Shown in pieces: positions 56,402 to 64,000 of a stretch of DNA of 64,000 bases. Numbering within the stretch: position 1 is the first letter of the stretch; each line of letters opens with the position of its first letter. Under the pieces are notes generated by a model. That model had not been told where the DNA came from. It did not search any database and saw only the letters and a list, made by a program, of their open reading frames with translations. The position numbers and the translations under genes are program-made. The stretch spans positions 1,099,561 through 1,163,560 of the forward strand of contig BCHS01000003.1 of assembly GCA_039545275.1 (NCBI GenBank), written 5' to 3'. The DNA is from Pseudomicrostroma phylloplanum. Taxonomy: Eukaryota; Basidiomycota; Exobasidiomycetes; Microstromatales.

Positions 56402-58739
56402 TCATCTACGTGAGCCCACTTCATCTTCCTCGTCGTCGTCAGCATCAGCGTAGTGAAGACCGTTGCCCGAGGTCTGAAAGCCTGTTGGAACGCAAGCAGC
56501 AAGAAAGGACCGGTCAGCACGAGACGTAAAGCTCTGAGACCGGATGATCGGCTATCGACTCACCACTGTTGTCCCACCCATCCATATCAGCCTCTTCTTG
56601 TCTCTTGCGCCGCTTCGCTTCTTCCCTCCGCTCGCGTCTCTTCTCCTCTTCGCTCTCTGCTACACTCGCAAGAGGATGTTGTTCGGGCGGAGAGGTGTGC
56701 CCGTACCCTTCTTCCAGCCCAGTCCCGCTATGCGAGCCTGGTCGTAGCCCCTTCTGCAGGAAAGATGACGTGGCAGTAGGAAGGGCAGAATCTTCCGGCC
56801 TCTCGAAGAGAACCTGCGAAGAGTCCGGCTCGCCCTCTTCCCCATCGACGCCAGCGTCGGCGCCGCGGAGCATCACTCGTCCGCTGCTCTCCCACTCCAG
56901 CTCCGTCGTGGCTGCCCGCTCGTACCCCTCTCCCGGCGCTCCGCCCTCCCTCATACCGCCACCATCGTCGTTCAGTCCCTTGTACTTGATGTAGTTGTAG
57001 GCTGCAATGCCGCTGATGGCGATGCACAGGCCAGTGATGTTGACTGGGGTGAGGCGGTCGTCGAAGATGGACGAGGCGATGAGGACCGTGAGGATTTCCT
57101 TGAGGATGCCGGCGACGGAGAGGGTGACGACTGATGTTCGCTGGATCAGGCTGTTCGAGTAGAGTAAGGAGATGAGAATGTCAGCAACAAGATCATCCCA
57201 TCAGCCTGATGCGCGGCTCGGCTGTACTCACGCGTACTCGCTCAGACTCATACAAAAGGCGAGGACACCAGGCGCGAGGAACAGAAGAAACGTCTTCAAC
57301 GTCCGAGCGAACCCGCCTGCCAGCTCGGGGGAGTTCCACATTGCCCTCCAGTCCTCCACTAGGGGGCCAGTGAAGAAGAGGAGAACAGCCATGATTGGGC
57401 AGAGCCAGAAGATGGCAGCCACGGGGTTGTTCATGCCCAGCTTCTCCTTCTCGAGGAGCATCTGGGTCAGAGCCCATCGAAGACCACCCATCATCGAGGC
57501 TAGGAGGACTTGGATCGCGCCGATGAGCACCAGCTCTGTTTCTGCTGCGACCATCATGATGACCTGTCAATGAAGCGCCCAGACGTCGCACGGAAGCTAG
57601 AATCATCAGTGGGTGAATGGTAAGCGCATTACGCTTCTCCCCATACTCACTCCAATCGTGATGACGGTGATGACCCCTACAAGGTTCCAACGTATCCGCT
57701 CCAGCCCGAACAAGAAGGCAAAGGCAAGGACGAAGACGAGATTCGACGACTTGCACATTGTGTAGAGCGTCAGAGAGATGGACTTGAGGGAGGTATTGGA
57801 CAGGCCTATATCTAGGGCGCTTGCCAAAGCACAAGGGACGACTTTCGAGCTGCATGGAGAAGAGCACGAGTACAGCTCAATACGATGACTCTGGTCGCTC
57901 AATTGACCGCCAAACTCACATCCAATCTTTACCACTAGGCCGCCGCCTCCTGCCCTCTGGCGTCCGGGGTACCAGCTGCAATCTGCCTGTCCGATCTAGC
58001 AACAAGATCAAGCTCGATGCGATAGAGAATTGCGCCAGCATATGTAGAGAGGTGACGAATACCGGATATGGGAAATTGCGCTCTTTCGGGTCAAACCTAA
58101 GGGATCAAGGGTACGGGGTGGGTCGCTCAGCTCAGAGACAAGTTCTAGAGGGACAGCGGAAGATGGGCTACTCACATCCACTTGTTGTATACGCTGATCA
58201 GCGTAGAGAAGGTATCTTGAGAGGACATAGAACATGATGACATCAGTACGACAGTCCGGCCTGGCCGCTGTCCGACGGCTCATGTACTCACACCAACTAG
58301 CAATCAAGCACCCAATCACGATTGCGCTTTTGCCAAAGTCCTCCTTGGATCTTATCCTATCCGGCTTTCCCATGAGACGACGCATTTCGGTCCTGCTTCC
58401 ACCATGTCTCAAGCTGCTACTGGCTGAGTCAAGAGACAGCGGATCGCCGGCCATAGCTGCTGATGAGGATCTACGATGACCCCTAGCGTGCTTGTCCCAA
58501 CCTGTAGCAGATGTTGTAGCTGTCGGTGGGGTGACTGTTGCTGCTCCCGCTGAAGCTTCTGGATATAGGTCCCCATCGTCGTATAGCAAAGCTTCCTTGG
58601 CATCTAGTCCTCTCCCGGATGCATTAGCCTCGACATCTTGGTCTGAGTCTATGGAATCCTCGGATGAACGGCCCAGAGAGTGGTGAGGGTTCAGGGGCGC
58701 TGACGACGAAGACGAGACGGGAGGATATGTAGTAGCCAT
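56402..58739 (-). CDS. Triose-phosphate/nucleotide-sugar transporter, SLC35C2-like
   Basis: Seven exons: 58292-58739, 58176-58215, 57920-58096, 57651-57849, 57232-57563, 56564-57150 and 56402-56481, giving 620 aa. All donors are GTGAGT and all joins are in frame. It is a drug/metabolite-transporter fold protein with about ten membrane helices, probably in the Golgi or ER. Conserved parts are S-W-Y-T-F-S-T-L-I-S-V-Y-N-K-W-M across exons 1-3, then L-D-I-G-L-S-N-T-S-L-K-S-I-S-L-T-L-Y-T-M-C-K-S-S, G-G-L-R-W-A-L-T-Q-M-L-L-E-K, and R-T-S-V-V-T-L-S-V-A-G-I-L-K-E. The Cys-Lys-Ser-Ser and Leu-Thr-Gln-Met blocks point to the SLC35C2 branch. The 150-residue N-terminal tail and the acidic, Lys/Arg/Glu-rich C-terminal tail lie outside the membrane. 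The substrate cannot be told from sequence. Confidence 0.87.
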
Positions 58740-59053
58740 GGGCTCTGCTCCTGGCCTGTGTGGCCTCGTACTGCTGCCGCTGATTCCAGAAGCAACAGAG
58801 GGACGATGGAGCTAGGAATGATCGTAGGGTCGCTGAGGATGCGGGTACGGTAGCCGTGCTGGTGTGGTGTTGCTCCCTCGTCTCGGCTCGCATGAGTTGG
58901 CCAATGCACGTCGCGGGGAATTTCAGCTCCGACGGAGGAAGATGCGGTACAGACATTCCGCGTTGGCAGCATGTCCGGGCCTTCACCATTGCTACTCACA
59001 TCAAAGAGGCTGCGGAGGCGGTCTGGCAATAGCAGAAAACAGATTCGGGTATC
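58740..59053. promoter_or_regulatory. Shared promoter of transporter gene and MRM2
   Basis: A 314 bp head-to-head spacer with no TATA box or repeat seen. A bidirectional role is inferred from orientation. Confidence 0.35.
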
Positions 59054-60298
59054 ATGCACAGGGTTGCCTTGGGGACTTGGCGCAGCTCCGTCGCCATTCA
59101 AGGACCTGCTGCTGCATCCGACTCGTGCTGCCTCAGCTGCTCACAAGCCCTGCGAGTTGCAAGACGCGCCCTTGCTGGGGTGGAACGAAACTTCTCAACC
59201 GAAACCGCTCGTCTGGCAAAGAAGAAGTCGGCATCGGCTTCGAGATGTGAGTCGACTCCTAGTAGGAGGGCACTGCCACAGCGGTCCATCCTAATTGTCT
59301 CGGTCTACACCCTCCTCAGATACCTCGCGGCAGTCATCCGACCCTTATGTGCTGGCCCGCACATCGCCCTCTCATGCCTCCTCACTCGCTCTGCCGTCTT
59401 CATCGGAGGATGATCTACCCGGGGAGAAGTTCGTCTCTAGGTCTGCATTCAAGCTATTCCAGCTAGAAGAGAAGCATCAATTCCTCGCACCGCGGAAGGG
59501 CAAAGGAAAGGGGCGAGAAAGAGTCATTCTCGATCTCGGTGCGGCACCTGGAGGATGGACGCAAATGGCGCTCAGGCTGCTGCGCACCGCGAGCGCATCT
59601 GACCAGAATATCACAGACGAGCGGGCAGAAGGCGACGAAGCCGCTGGTCGTCCGCCCATCTTTGCGCTCGACCTCTTGCCGCTCCATCCTAGCGTCCAGG
59701 CTTTACCTGGTGTGAACTTCATTCAGGGCGACTTTGAAAGCGAGGATGTGAAGAAGAGGTTGGGAGAGCAAGTCCGACTCCATCGCTCCCAGGGAGTCGA
59801 CTCGACTACGGATGACAAGGTCGATGTGATTCTGAGCGATATGCTGGGTGAGTACATCTGACAGGCGGCTGGTCATTGACAATGTTCTGACAGCCAATCC
59901 TCCTCCTTGGGCCTTCGTCAGCCAATACTACCGGTTCTTCTCTACGAGACGGGGCCCTGTCCCTGTCACTGCTTCATCATCTCTATCACTTTGCGCAACG
60001 CCACCTTGCCACTTCCCCCTCCTCCTTCCTCGTCCTCAAGATCTTCCCATCTCCCGAAGCCGAAGAGTTCCGAAGGAAGATGCTCCAGTACTCTGCCTCT
60101 TCCGGTAAGAAGCGGGCCAGTCTCGAAGAGCATAGCGGCGCTATCAAGGGCGGAGCTTTCGAGACTGTGAAGACAGAGAAGCCCCCAGGCTCTAGAAAGG
60201 AGAGCCGCGAGGTGTACTGGGTATGCAAAGGGTTTAGAGGTAGCGAGAAGTGCTGGACTCTTGATGAGTGGTACGAGATGGAGGAGGCAGCCGGCTGA
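59054..60298 (+). CDS. MRM2: Mitochondrial 21S/16S rRNA 2'-O-methyltransferase Mrm2 (FtsJ family)
   Basis: Three exons: 59054-59246, 59320-59847 and 59922-60298, giving 365 aa. It methylates a uridine ribose in the A-loop of the mitochondrial large rRNA. Exon 1 is a likely presequence (M-H-R-V-A-L-G-T-W-R-S-S, then R-V-A-R-R-A). The body matches FtsJ: R-Q-S-S-D-P-Y-V, R-S-A-F-K-L-F-Q-L, the SAM loop D-L-G-A-A-P-G-G-W, L-D-L-L-P-L, I-L-S-D-M-L, then A-N-T-T-G-S-S-L-R-D-G-A and F-L-V-L-K-I-F. The K-D-K-E catalytic set is visible: Lys of S-A-F-K, Asp of S-D-M-L, Lys of V-L-K-I, and Glu of S-R-E-V-Y-W. The second CAG (59919-59921) was used as acceptor, since an earlier one at 59893 breaks the family alignment. 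An Asp/Glu insert lies between the SAM loop and motif II. Confidence 0.88.
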
Positions 60299-60354
60299 AG
60301 GATACGCTCAGCTCCAATGTAGCGTATGATTCGGCTCTATTGCCCTGCGCTCTG

Positions 60355-60960
60355 TCATTTGCTCTTCCTTTGGCCCTTCCTGTCCGCTTCGCTCAGACTC
60401 TCCCACCAATCTTTATACCCAGTATTCCACACCATCTTCCTATCTGCAGCCTCTCCTTCGTCCCACCAAACATCGCCTCTTTCGCCCAATGCGACCTTTG
60501 TCCTCTGAACCTCCTGCCTCGCCTCTTCCCTGACTTTTTGATCTGTAACTCGACCTGTGAGGTTCCGACGCGCATCCATCAGCTCCTTTTGCAGCTCGGA
60601 GCGTTTCTCAGCGGAGAGGGTGGGGTCGGCGCACCGCCAAAGGCGTGAGCGAACGAGAAAGTAGTGACCGTCTGGGGTGGTCGGATAGCCTCCAGTGCGT
60701 GTCGATGATGACTCGTTGTCGTCGTCGCCCTCGTGCTTTACATCATTTGCAGCCTTGTCCTTACCCTTCCCAGCTCCATCGTTGCTGCGAGTGGACGGCT
60801 GCCGCACCTTCTTGTTGCCCCGTGCACAGCTGTCCTCGCCGTCCTCCTCCTTCACCGCTCTGGTAGTGCTCCTCGTGCTACGCTTCGCCGTGACTTCTCC
60901 AGTCGAAGAGTCACCTTGAGCTGGCTCTGTTGCCTTGCGCTTGCTGCCCTTGGGTGGCAT
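60355..60960 (-). CDS. Hypothetical protein with bacterial-like conserved domain
   Basis: Single exon, 201 aa. The first 85 residues are Lys/Arg/Glu/Asp-rich and disordered, with patches such as K-G-S-K-R-K and K-K-V-R that could direct it to the nucleus. Residues about 88-195 form a compact domain: Y-P-T-T-P-D-G-H-Y-F-L-V-R-S-R-L-W-R-C, then L-M-D-A-R-R, K-V-A-L-G-E-R-G-D-V-W-W-D-E-G, and M-V-W-N-T-G-Y-K-D-W-W. From memory, small uncharacterised proteins of proteobacteria have almost the same blocks (R-L-W-R, E-L-M-D-A-R-R, A-L-G-E-R-G-x-V-W-W and N-T-P-Y). I do not know a function. The convergent MRM2 stop lies only 56 bp away. The ATG at 60960 is the only sensible start. Confidence 0.7.
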   Translation of the reverse strand: MPPKGSKRKATEPAQGDSSTGEVTAKRSTRSTTRAVKEEDGEDSCARGNKKVRQPSTRSNDGAGKGKDKAANDVKHEGDDDNESSSTRTGGYPTTPDGHYFLVRSRLWRCADPTLSAEKRSELQKELMDARRNLTGRVTDQKVREEARQEVQRTKVALGERGDVWWDEGEAADRKMVWNTGYKDWWESLSEADRKGQRKSK

Positions 60961-61187
60961 GCTGCTCTTGGACTCTTGGTGCCAAAGAGCGTACCGTGTT
61001 GACTATACGCTACCGCATGGGCCAGTCAGATCTTCGGAACGGCCTCGGGAATTGGATCTCCGCGCGAAGGCATTACGTCAATGCGCTCGGATGGTGCGAT
61101 CGATGGCTGGGCGACTGTGGGAAACATCTTCGTGCAACGCTCTCCATCAGCCTACCATCGGTCACCTCAAAGCTGCATACCAACACC

Positions 61188-62455
61188 ATGATTCGTGCCA
61201 ACCCCGCAGTTACCTCGTCGCTCTTATCGGCTGCCCGCTCGTCTGTGCGCCCCTCGGTGCGGAGCTATGCAACAGCACCTTCTTCTGGCGGCTCTAGCAA
61301 CCTCCCTCTGTGGCTCGGCCTGGGCGGTATCGCCGGCCTGGGAGCCTACTGGGGTCTAGGTGGCCTCAACGGCTCGCCGCCCAAGGTCAGCGGAAAGGAC
61401 GTCAAGGAGGCCCTGAGCCCCACCAGCGTCTCTGGAGCCTTGAGCAAGGACAAGTTCATCGACTTCAAGCTCAAGGAGGTCATCCCTTACAACCACGACT
61501 CCTCCACGTGAGTATTCGGAAGCGTCAGCAGCAGTGCAGCACAGACTATGTATTGATCATCAATGCGTGTCTTGCTTTGCAGATTCGTCTTTGATATCCC
61601 CGATAATGCCCCCTCTGGACTCACCCTCGCCTCTGCCGTCGTCACCAAGGGCTCCGGCGATGGACCCAAGGACAAGGATGGCAAGCCCGTTATCAGGCCT
61701 TACACCCCCGTCACTTCCCCCGAGACCAAGGGCCACATTGACTTCCTGATCAAGAAATACGTGAGTAGGACATAGATTATGACAGCAGCGTGCATTCAAG
61801 TGGCCTTGCTGAACCAACTTTCCTGCATGCTTGCGCAGCCGGGTGGAGCTATGACCGAGCACATTCACTCCCTGAAGCCAGGAGACAGTCTCGCCATCAA
61901 GGGTCCCATCCCCAAGTTCCCTTACAAGGCCAACGAGTTTGAGGAGCTGGGCATGATTGCCGGTGGTACCGGAATCACCCCCATGTGGCAGGTGATCCAG
62001 GCCATTGCCAATGACAAGTCGGACAAGACCAAGGTCACTCTCGTCTACACCAACAAGAGCGAGGCCGATATCCTCCTCCGCGAGAAGTTCGATGACCTGC
62101 AAAAGAACGATGGACGCTTCAAGATCGTTTACGGACTGGACCAACTGCCAAAGGGTTTCAACGGCTTCACAGGCTACGTCACACCGGAGATCATCAGCGA
62201 GCACATGCCCGCCCCGGGCAAGGCCGACAAGATCAAGCTATTCATCTGCGGTGAGTGTCTATGTGCAAAGAGAGAAGTGAAGGAGGGATGGGCAACGAAC
62301 TGATCCTCTCTGAAACCCCGTCGTGATTTCATACAGGCCCTCCCCCTCAAGTGGAGGCCATCAGTGGTGGAAAGGGCCCCAAGGGTAGCCAGGGAGAGCT
62401 CAAGGGTCTGCTTGCCGACGCCGGCTACCAGCAGGACCAGATCTACAAGTTCTAA
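61188..62455 (+). CDS. MCR1: Mitochondrial NADH-cytochrome b5 reductase
   Basis: Four exons: 61188-61507, 61583-61760, 61839-62250 and 62337-62455, giving 342 aa (yeast 302). Mcr1 passes electrons from NADH to cytochrome b5 and supports ergosterol synthesis and oxidative-stress defence. An Arg/Ser/Ala presequence (M-I-R-A-N-P-A-V-T-S-S-L-L-S-A-A-R) leads into one membrane helix (L-P-L-W-L-G-L-G-G-I-A-G-L-G-A-Y-W). The FAD site is R-P-Y-T-P-V-T. The NADH site has G-M-I-A-G-G-T-G-I-T-P-M-W-Q, and exons 3 and 4 join as F-I-C-G-P-P-P-Q. The C-terminal end I-Y-K-F is typical. The yeast protein is sorted to both the outer membrane and the intermembrane space; the same may hold here because the presequence and helix are in the same order. 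Confidence 0.94.
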
Positions 62456-62584
62456 GAAGCTCGTCCCTCGTGCTGTAGAACACTACTTATAGAAACCCGC
62501 ACGTAATGCAAAAACTGGAACAACCTGTCTGTCTTCGAAGTGAAGTATGCTGAGTCTGCGCTGGTTTCCCGCATTTCTGGTCCT

Positions 62585-63383
62585 TCATGCTCCTCCTGCC
62601 CTATTTGAGACTTTCCTACACCGCCTGACTAGCTCGAGGACACCGACAAAGCGTCCCCTCTCCTCCTCTGCCATGACGTCCACCTCTTCCTCCTGCGCCC
62701 CCTTGAGTCCCAGTCCCAAGCCAACCACCACGGGCCTGAGATCCTTAACGTCCTCCTGTTGCTCTTCGTGGGCCTCTCCTCCAGCAGCGGGTGAGGAACG
62801 CATAAGAGCGTGGATGGAGGAGACGTACAATGAGTACAGGGCTGCCTGTCCCGGAGGAGGCGTGCCGAGCAACGAGGTATGCACGAGGGAGGGGTTGATG
62901 GTTGGGAGTGTGAAGCCTGGAGACACAGCTGCGCCGTTCACTGATGTGCTGGCGCTGGTGCTGGACTGACTGCCTGACTCTGAATCCGAGTCCGGGTAGT
63001 CGAAGTCGTATTTGGAGGTAGAAGAAGAGGCGGAAGAGGAGGAGTAGGGGATGTAGGGCGTGTCTGCTGGGAGGGAGGCTTGCATCTGGAGGAGGAGGAG
63101 AGAGCTGAGTGGTCAGCGTGTGTGATCATGTTAAGAGACTCTTCGATACTTCAACGCTGGTACTCACCACGATCCCCACTCTTCCCAGCTGCGTGACGAC
63201 GACAAAGGTCCGATCGTGGTACTCTTGGATGACGACTTCCGTGTGCTTGCCCTCAACTTCGCCCGCGAGCTGCCGTGTAGGGACAGCGTACGCCGAGCTT
63301 GACGGCAGTCGCTGCACAGTCACAGCGGGCTGTTGTGCCGAGCTTGGTGAAGATGCAGCGAGACGAGGCGCTGACATGACCAT
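62585..63383 (-). CDS. PSMG3: Proteasome assembly chaperone 3 (PSMG3 type)
   Basis: Two exons, 63168-63383 and 62585-63085 (intron 82 nt), giving 238 aa (human 122). PSMG3 with PSMG4 supports alpha-ring formation of the 20S proteasome. Exon 1 has G-K-H-T-E-V-V-I-Q-E-Y-H-D-R-T-F-V-V-V-T-Q-L-G-R-V-G, which matches the human T-E-V-V and V-V-V-T-Q-F-G-K-M-G blocks. Exon 2 has S-L-L-G, S-L-Y-V-S-S-I-H-A-L-M, R-P-V-V-V-G-L-G-L, and ends L-E-L-V-R-R-C-R-K-V, like the human end with C-Q-V-W. Ser/Asp-rich and Glu-rich inserts account for the extra length. The start at 63383 is the first ATG; 63377 is also possible. The call is from motif order rather than high identity. Confidence 0.75.
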
Positions 63384-63727
63384 GATGCCTTTTGTTGGTG
63401 TGGGGGATGGTGCTGATGGGAGTGAGGATAAGCACTGAGCAGCGGAAGTGAGCCCTGCAGCAAGGCAACTCTTCCGCTCCACGCCTCGCGGCACCTTTGC
63501 TCTTCTTTTCTTTTCCTAAACCCACCGAGATCCGACGATATCAGATACCCACACCCCTGCGCACCCTATCGAGCTCAAGTCGAGTGCTATTGTCTCAGTA
63601 GGTACTACTGCTGCGACGTCGGCAAGCTCAAAGTGACACAAGCGTCTGCCCTACCGCCAGGAAAAAGGCTCCGAGCAGGCCTCGGACCATATCTTTTCGT
63701 TTTGCTCGCCCGCCTTCCGGCAACGCG
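63384..63727. promoter_or_regulatory. Shared promoter of PSMG3 and Zn2Cys6 gene
   Basis: A 344 bp head-to-head spacer, CT-rich near the plus-strand gene. No proteasome-type control element (GGTGGCAAA) was seen. Confidence 0.35.
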
Positions 63728-64000
63728 ATGCCAGCTCTTCTACCTACCTCCTCTCCCTTCTGCGGCTCTCCTCATCAGCAGCAGCTCGATATTCTCAGCC
63801 CATCTGCAGGCTCCTCGTCTCCGTCTTCTCCCCAGCCTTCCGGCAGCAAGAGGGGGAGGAAAAAGACGAAGCCGGAGAAGCCCGCGGCAAACGAGCACCT
63901 CCCGCCGCGAACGTCATGCGATAGCTGTCGCACTCGGAAGCTCAAGTGTGATGGGAGATCCATGGCCGATGGTGGCTGTGAGAGGTGCTCGAGGGAGAAG
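63728..64000 (+). CDS. Zn(II)2Cys6 transcription factor, N-terminal fragment
   Basis: The frame is open from ATG 63728 to the window edge, giving 91 residues with no stop. After a Ser/Pro-rich leader and a Lys/Arg patch (K-R-G-R-K-K-T-K), the sequence C-D-S-C-R-T-R-K-L-K-C-D-G-R begins a zinc cluster (about residues 65-77). A nine-residue loop and C-E-R-C follow. The sixth cysteine would lie just beyond the window. The loop between the third and fourth Cys is a little long but within the C-x5-12-C range of the family. Such proteins are fungal DNA-binding regulators; the target cannot be known. It is divergent from PSMG3. Confidence 0.82.
   Translation, partial: MPALLPTSSPFCGSPHQQQLDILSPSAGSSSPSSPQPSGSKRGRKKTKPEKPAANEHLPPRTSCDSCRTRKLKCDGRSMADGGCERCSREK

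Noticed and set aside
1..64000. CRISPR arrays, transposons, prophage or bacterial operons
   Set aside because: The window is eukaryotic with spliced genes. No repeat-spacer pattern, terminal inverted repeat, reverse transcriptase or transposase motif was found.

Overview
The window is a 64 kb piece of a nuclear fungal genome. The lineage is most likely a basidiomycete, and I would guess the smut-related Ustilaginomycotina. This rests on several observations. The DNA is GC-rich, the genes are dense and mostly alternate strands, and the introns are short (about 60-95 nt) with a very uniform GTGAGT donor. The DNA polymerase epsilon gene is a single 7 kb open frame. The protein set (septin, Rgp1, Vsb1-type transporter, Mcr1, Atp19, Zn2Cys6 factor) is fungal. 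I cannot name a genus. No rRNA gene, convincing tRNA, CRISPR array or intact transposon was seen.

Layout. The first 4.8 kb holds no gene I can support. From there about 27 genes follow: a FAM72-family protein; PSMG2; a large F-box protein; an ankyrin-type L-asparaginase; a Cdc11-class septin; POL2 (DNA polymerase epsilon); a possible RPA-interacting protein; a second F-box protein with a C-terminal membrane segment; UMP1; MTR4; a low-complexity hypothetical protein; a short-form tRNase Z with an RGG tail; ELP5; ATP19; RPF1; a GTPBP1-type GTPase; a Vsb1-like SulP transporter; a bZIP factor; RGP1; CZIB (DUF866); mitochondrial EF-Ts; an SLC35C2-like transporter; MRM2; a hypothetical protein with a bacterial-looking domain; MCR1; PSMG3; and a Zn2Cys6 factor cut by the window end. 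Most neighbours are head-to-head or tail-to-tail, with 55-400 bp between them. Longer gaps lie at 1-4845, 31530-32817, 47484-48128 and 49195-50398.

How the genes fit together. Three proteasome-assembly factors (PSMG2, UMP1, PSMG3) sit in one 57 kb stretch. Five genes serve RNA and ribosome work: MTR4 (nuclear exosome), RPF1 (60S assembly), tRNase Z (tRNA 3' ends), ELP5 (tRNA wobble modification) and MRM2 (mitochondrial rRNA). ATP19, EF-Ts, MCR1 and MRM2 are mitochondrial. POL2 and the possible RPA partner share one promoter that carries an MBF/E2F-like element. The gene models below come from reading splice sites and reading frames by eye. Almost all the spliced exons join in frame and restore known family motifs, but none has transcript support. 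Homology statements rest on recognising family motifs; no database search was run.
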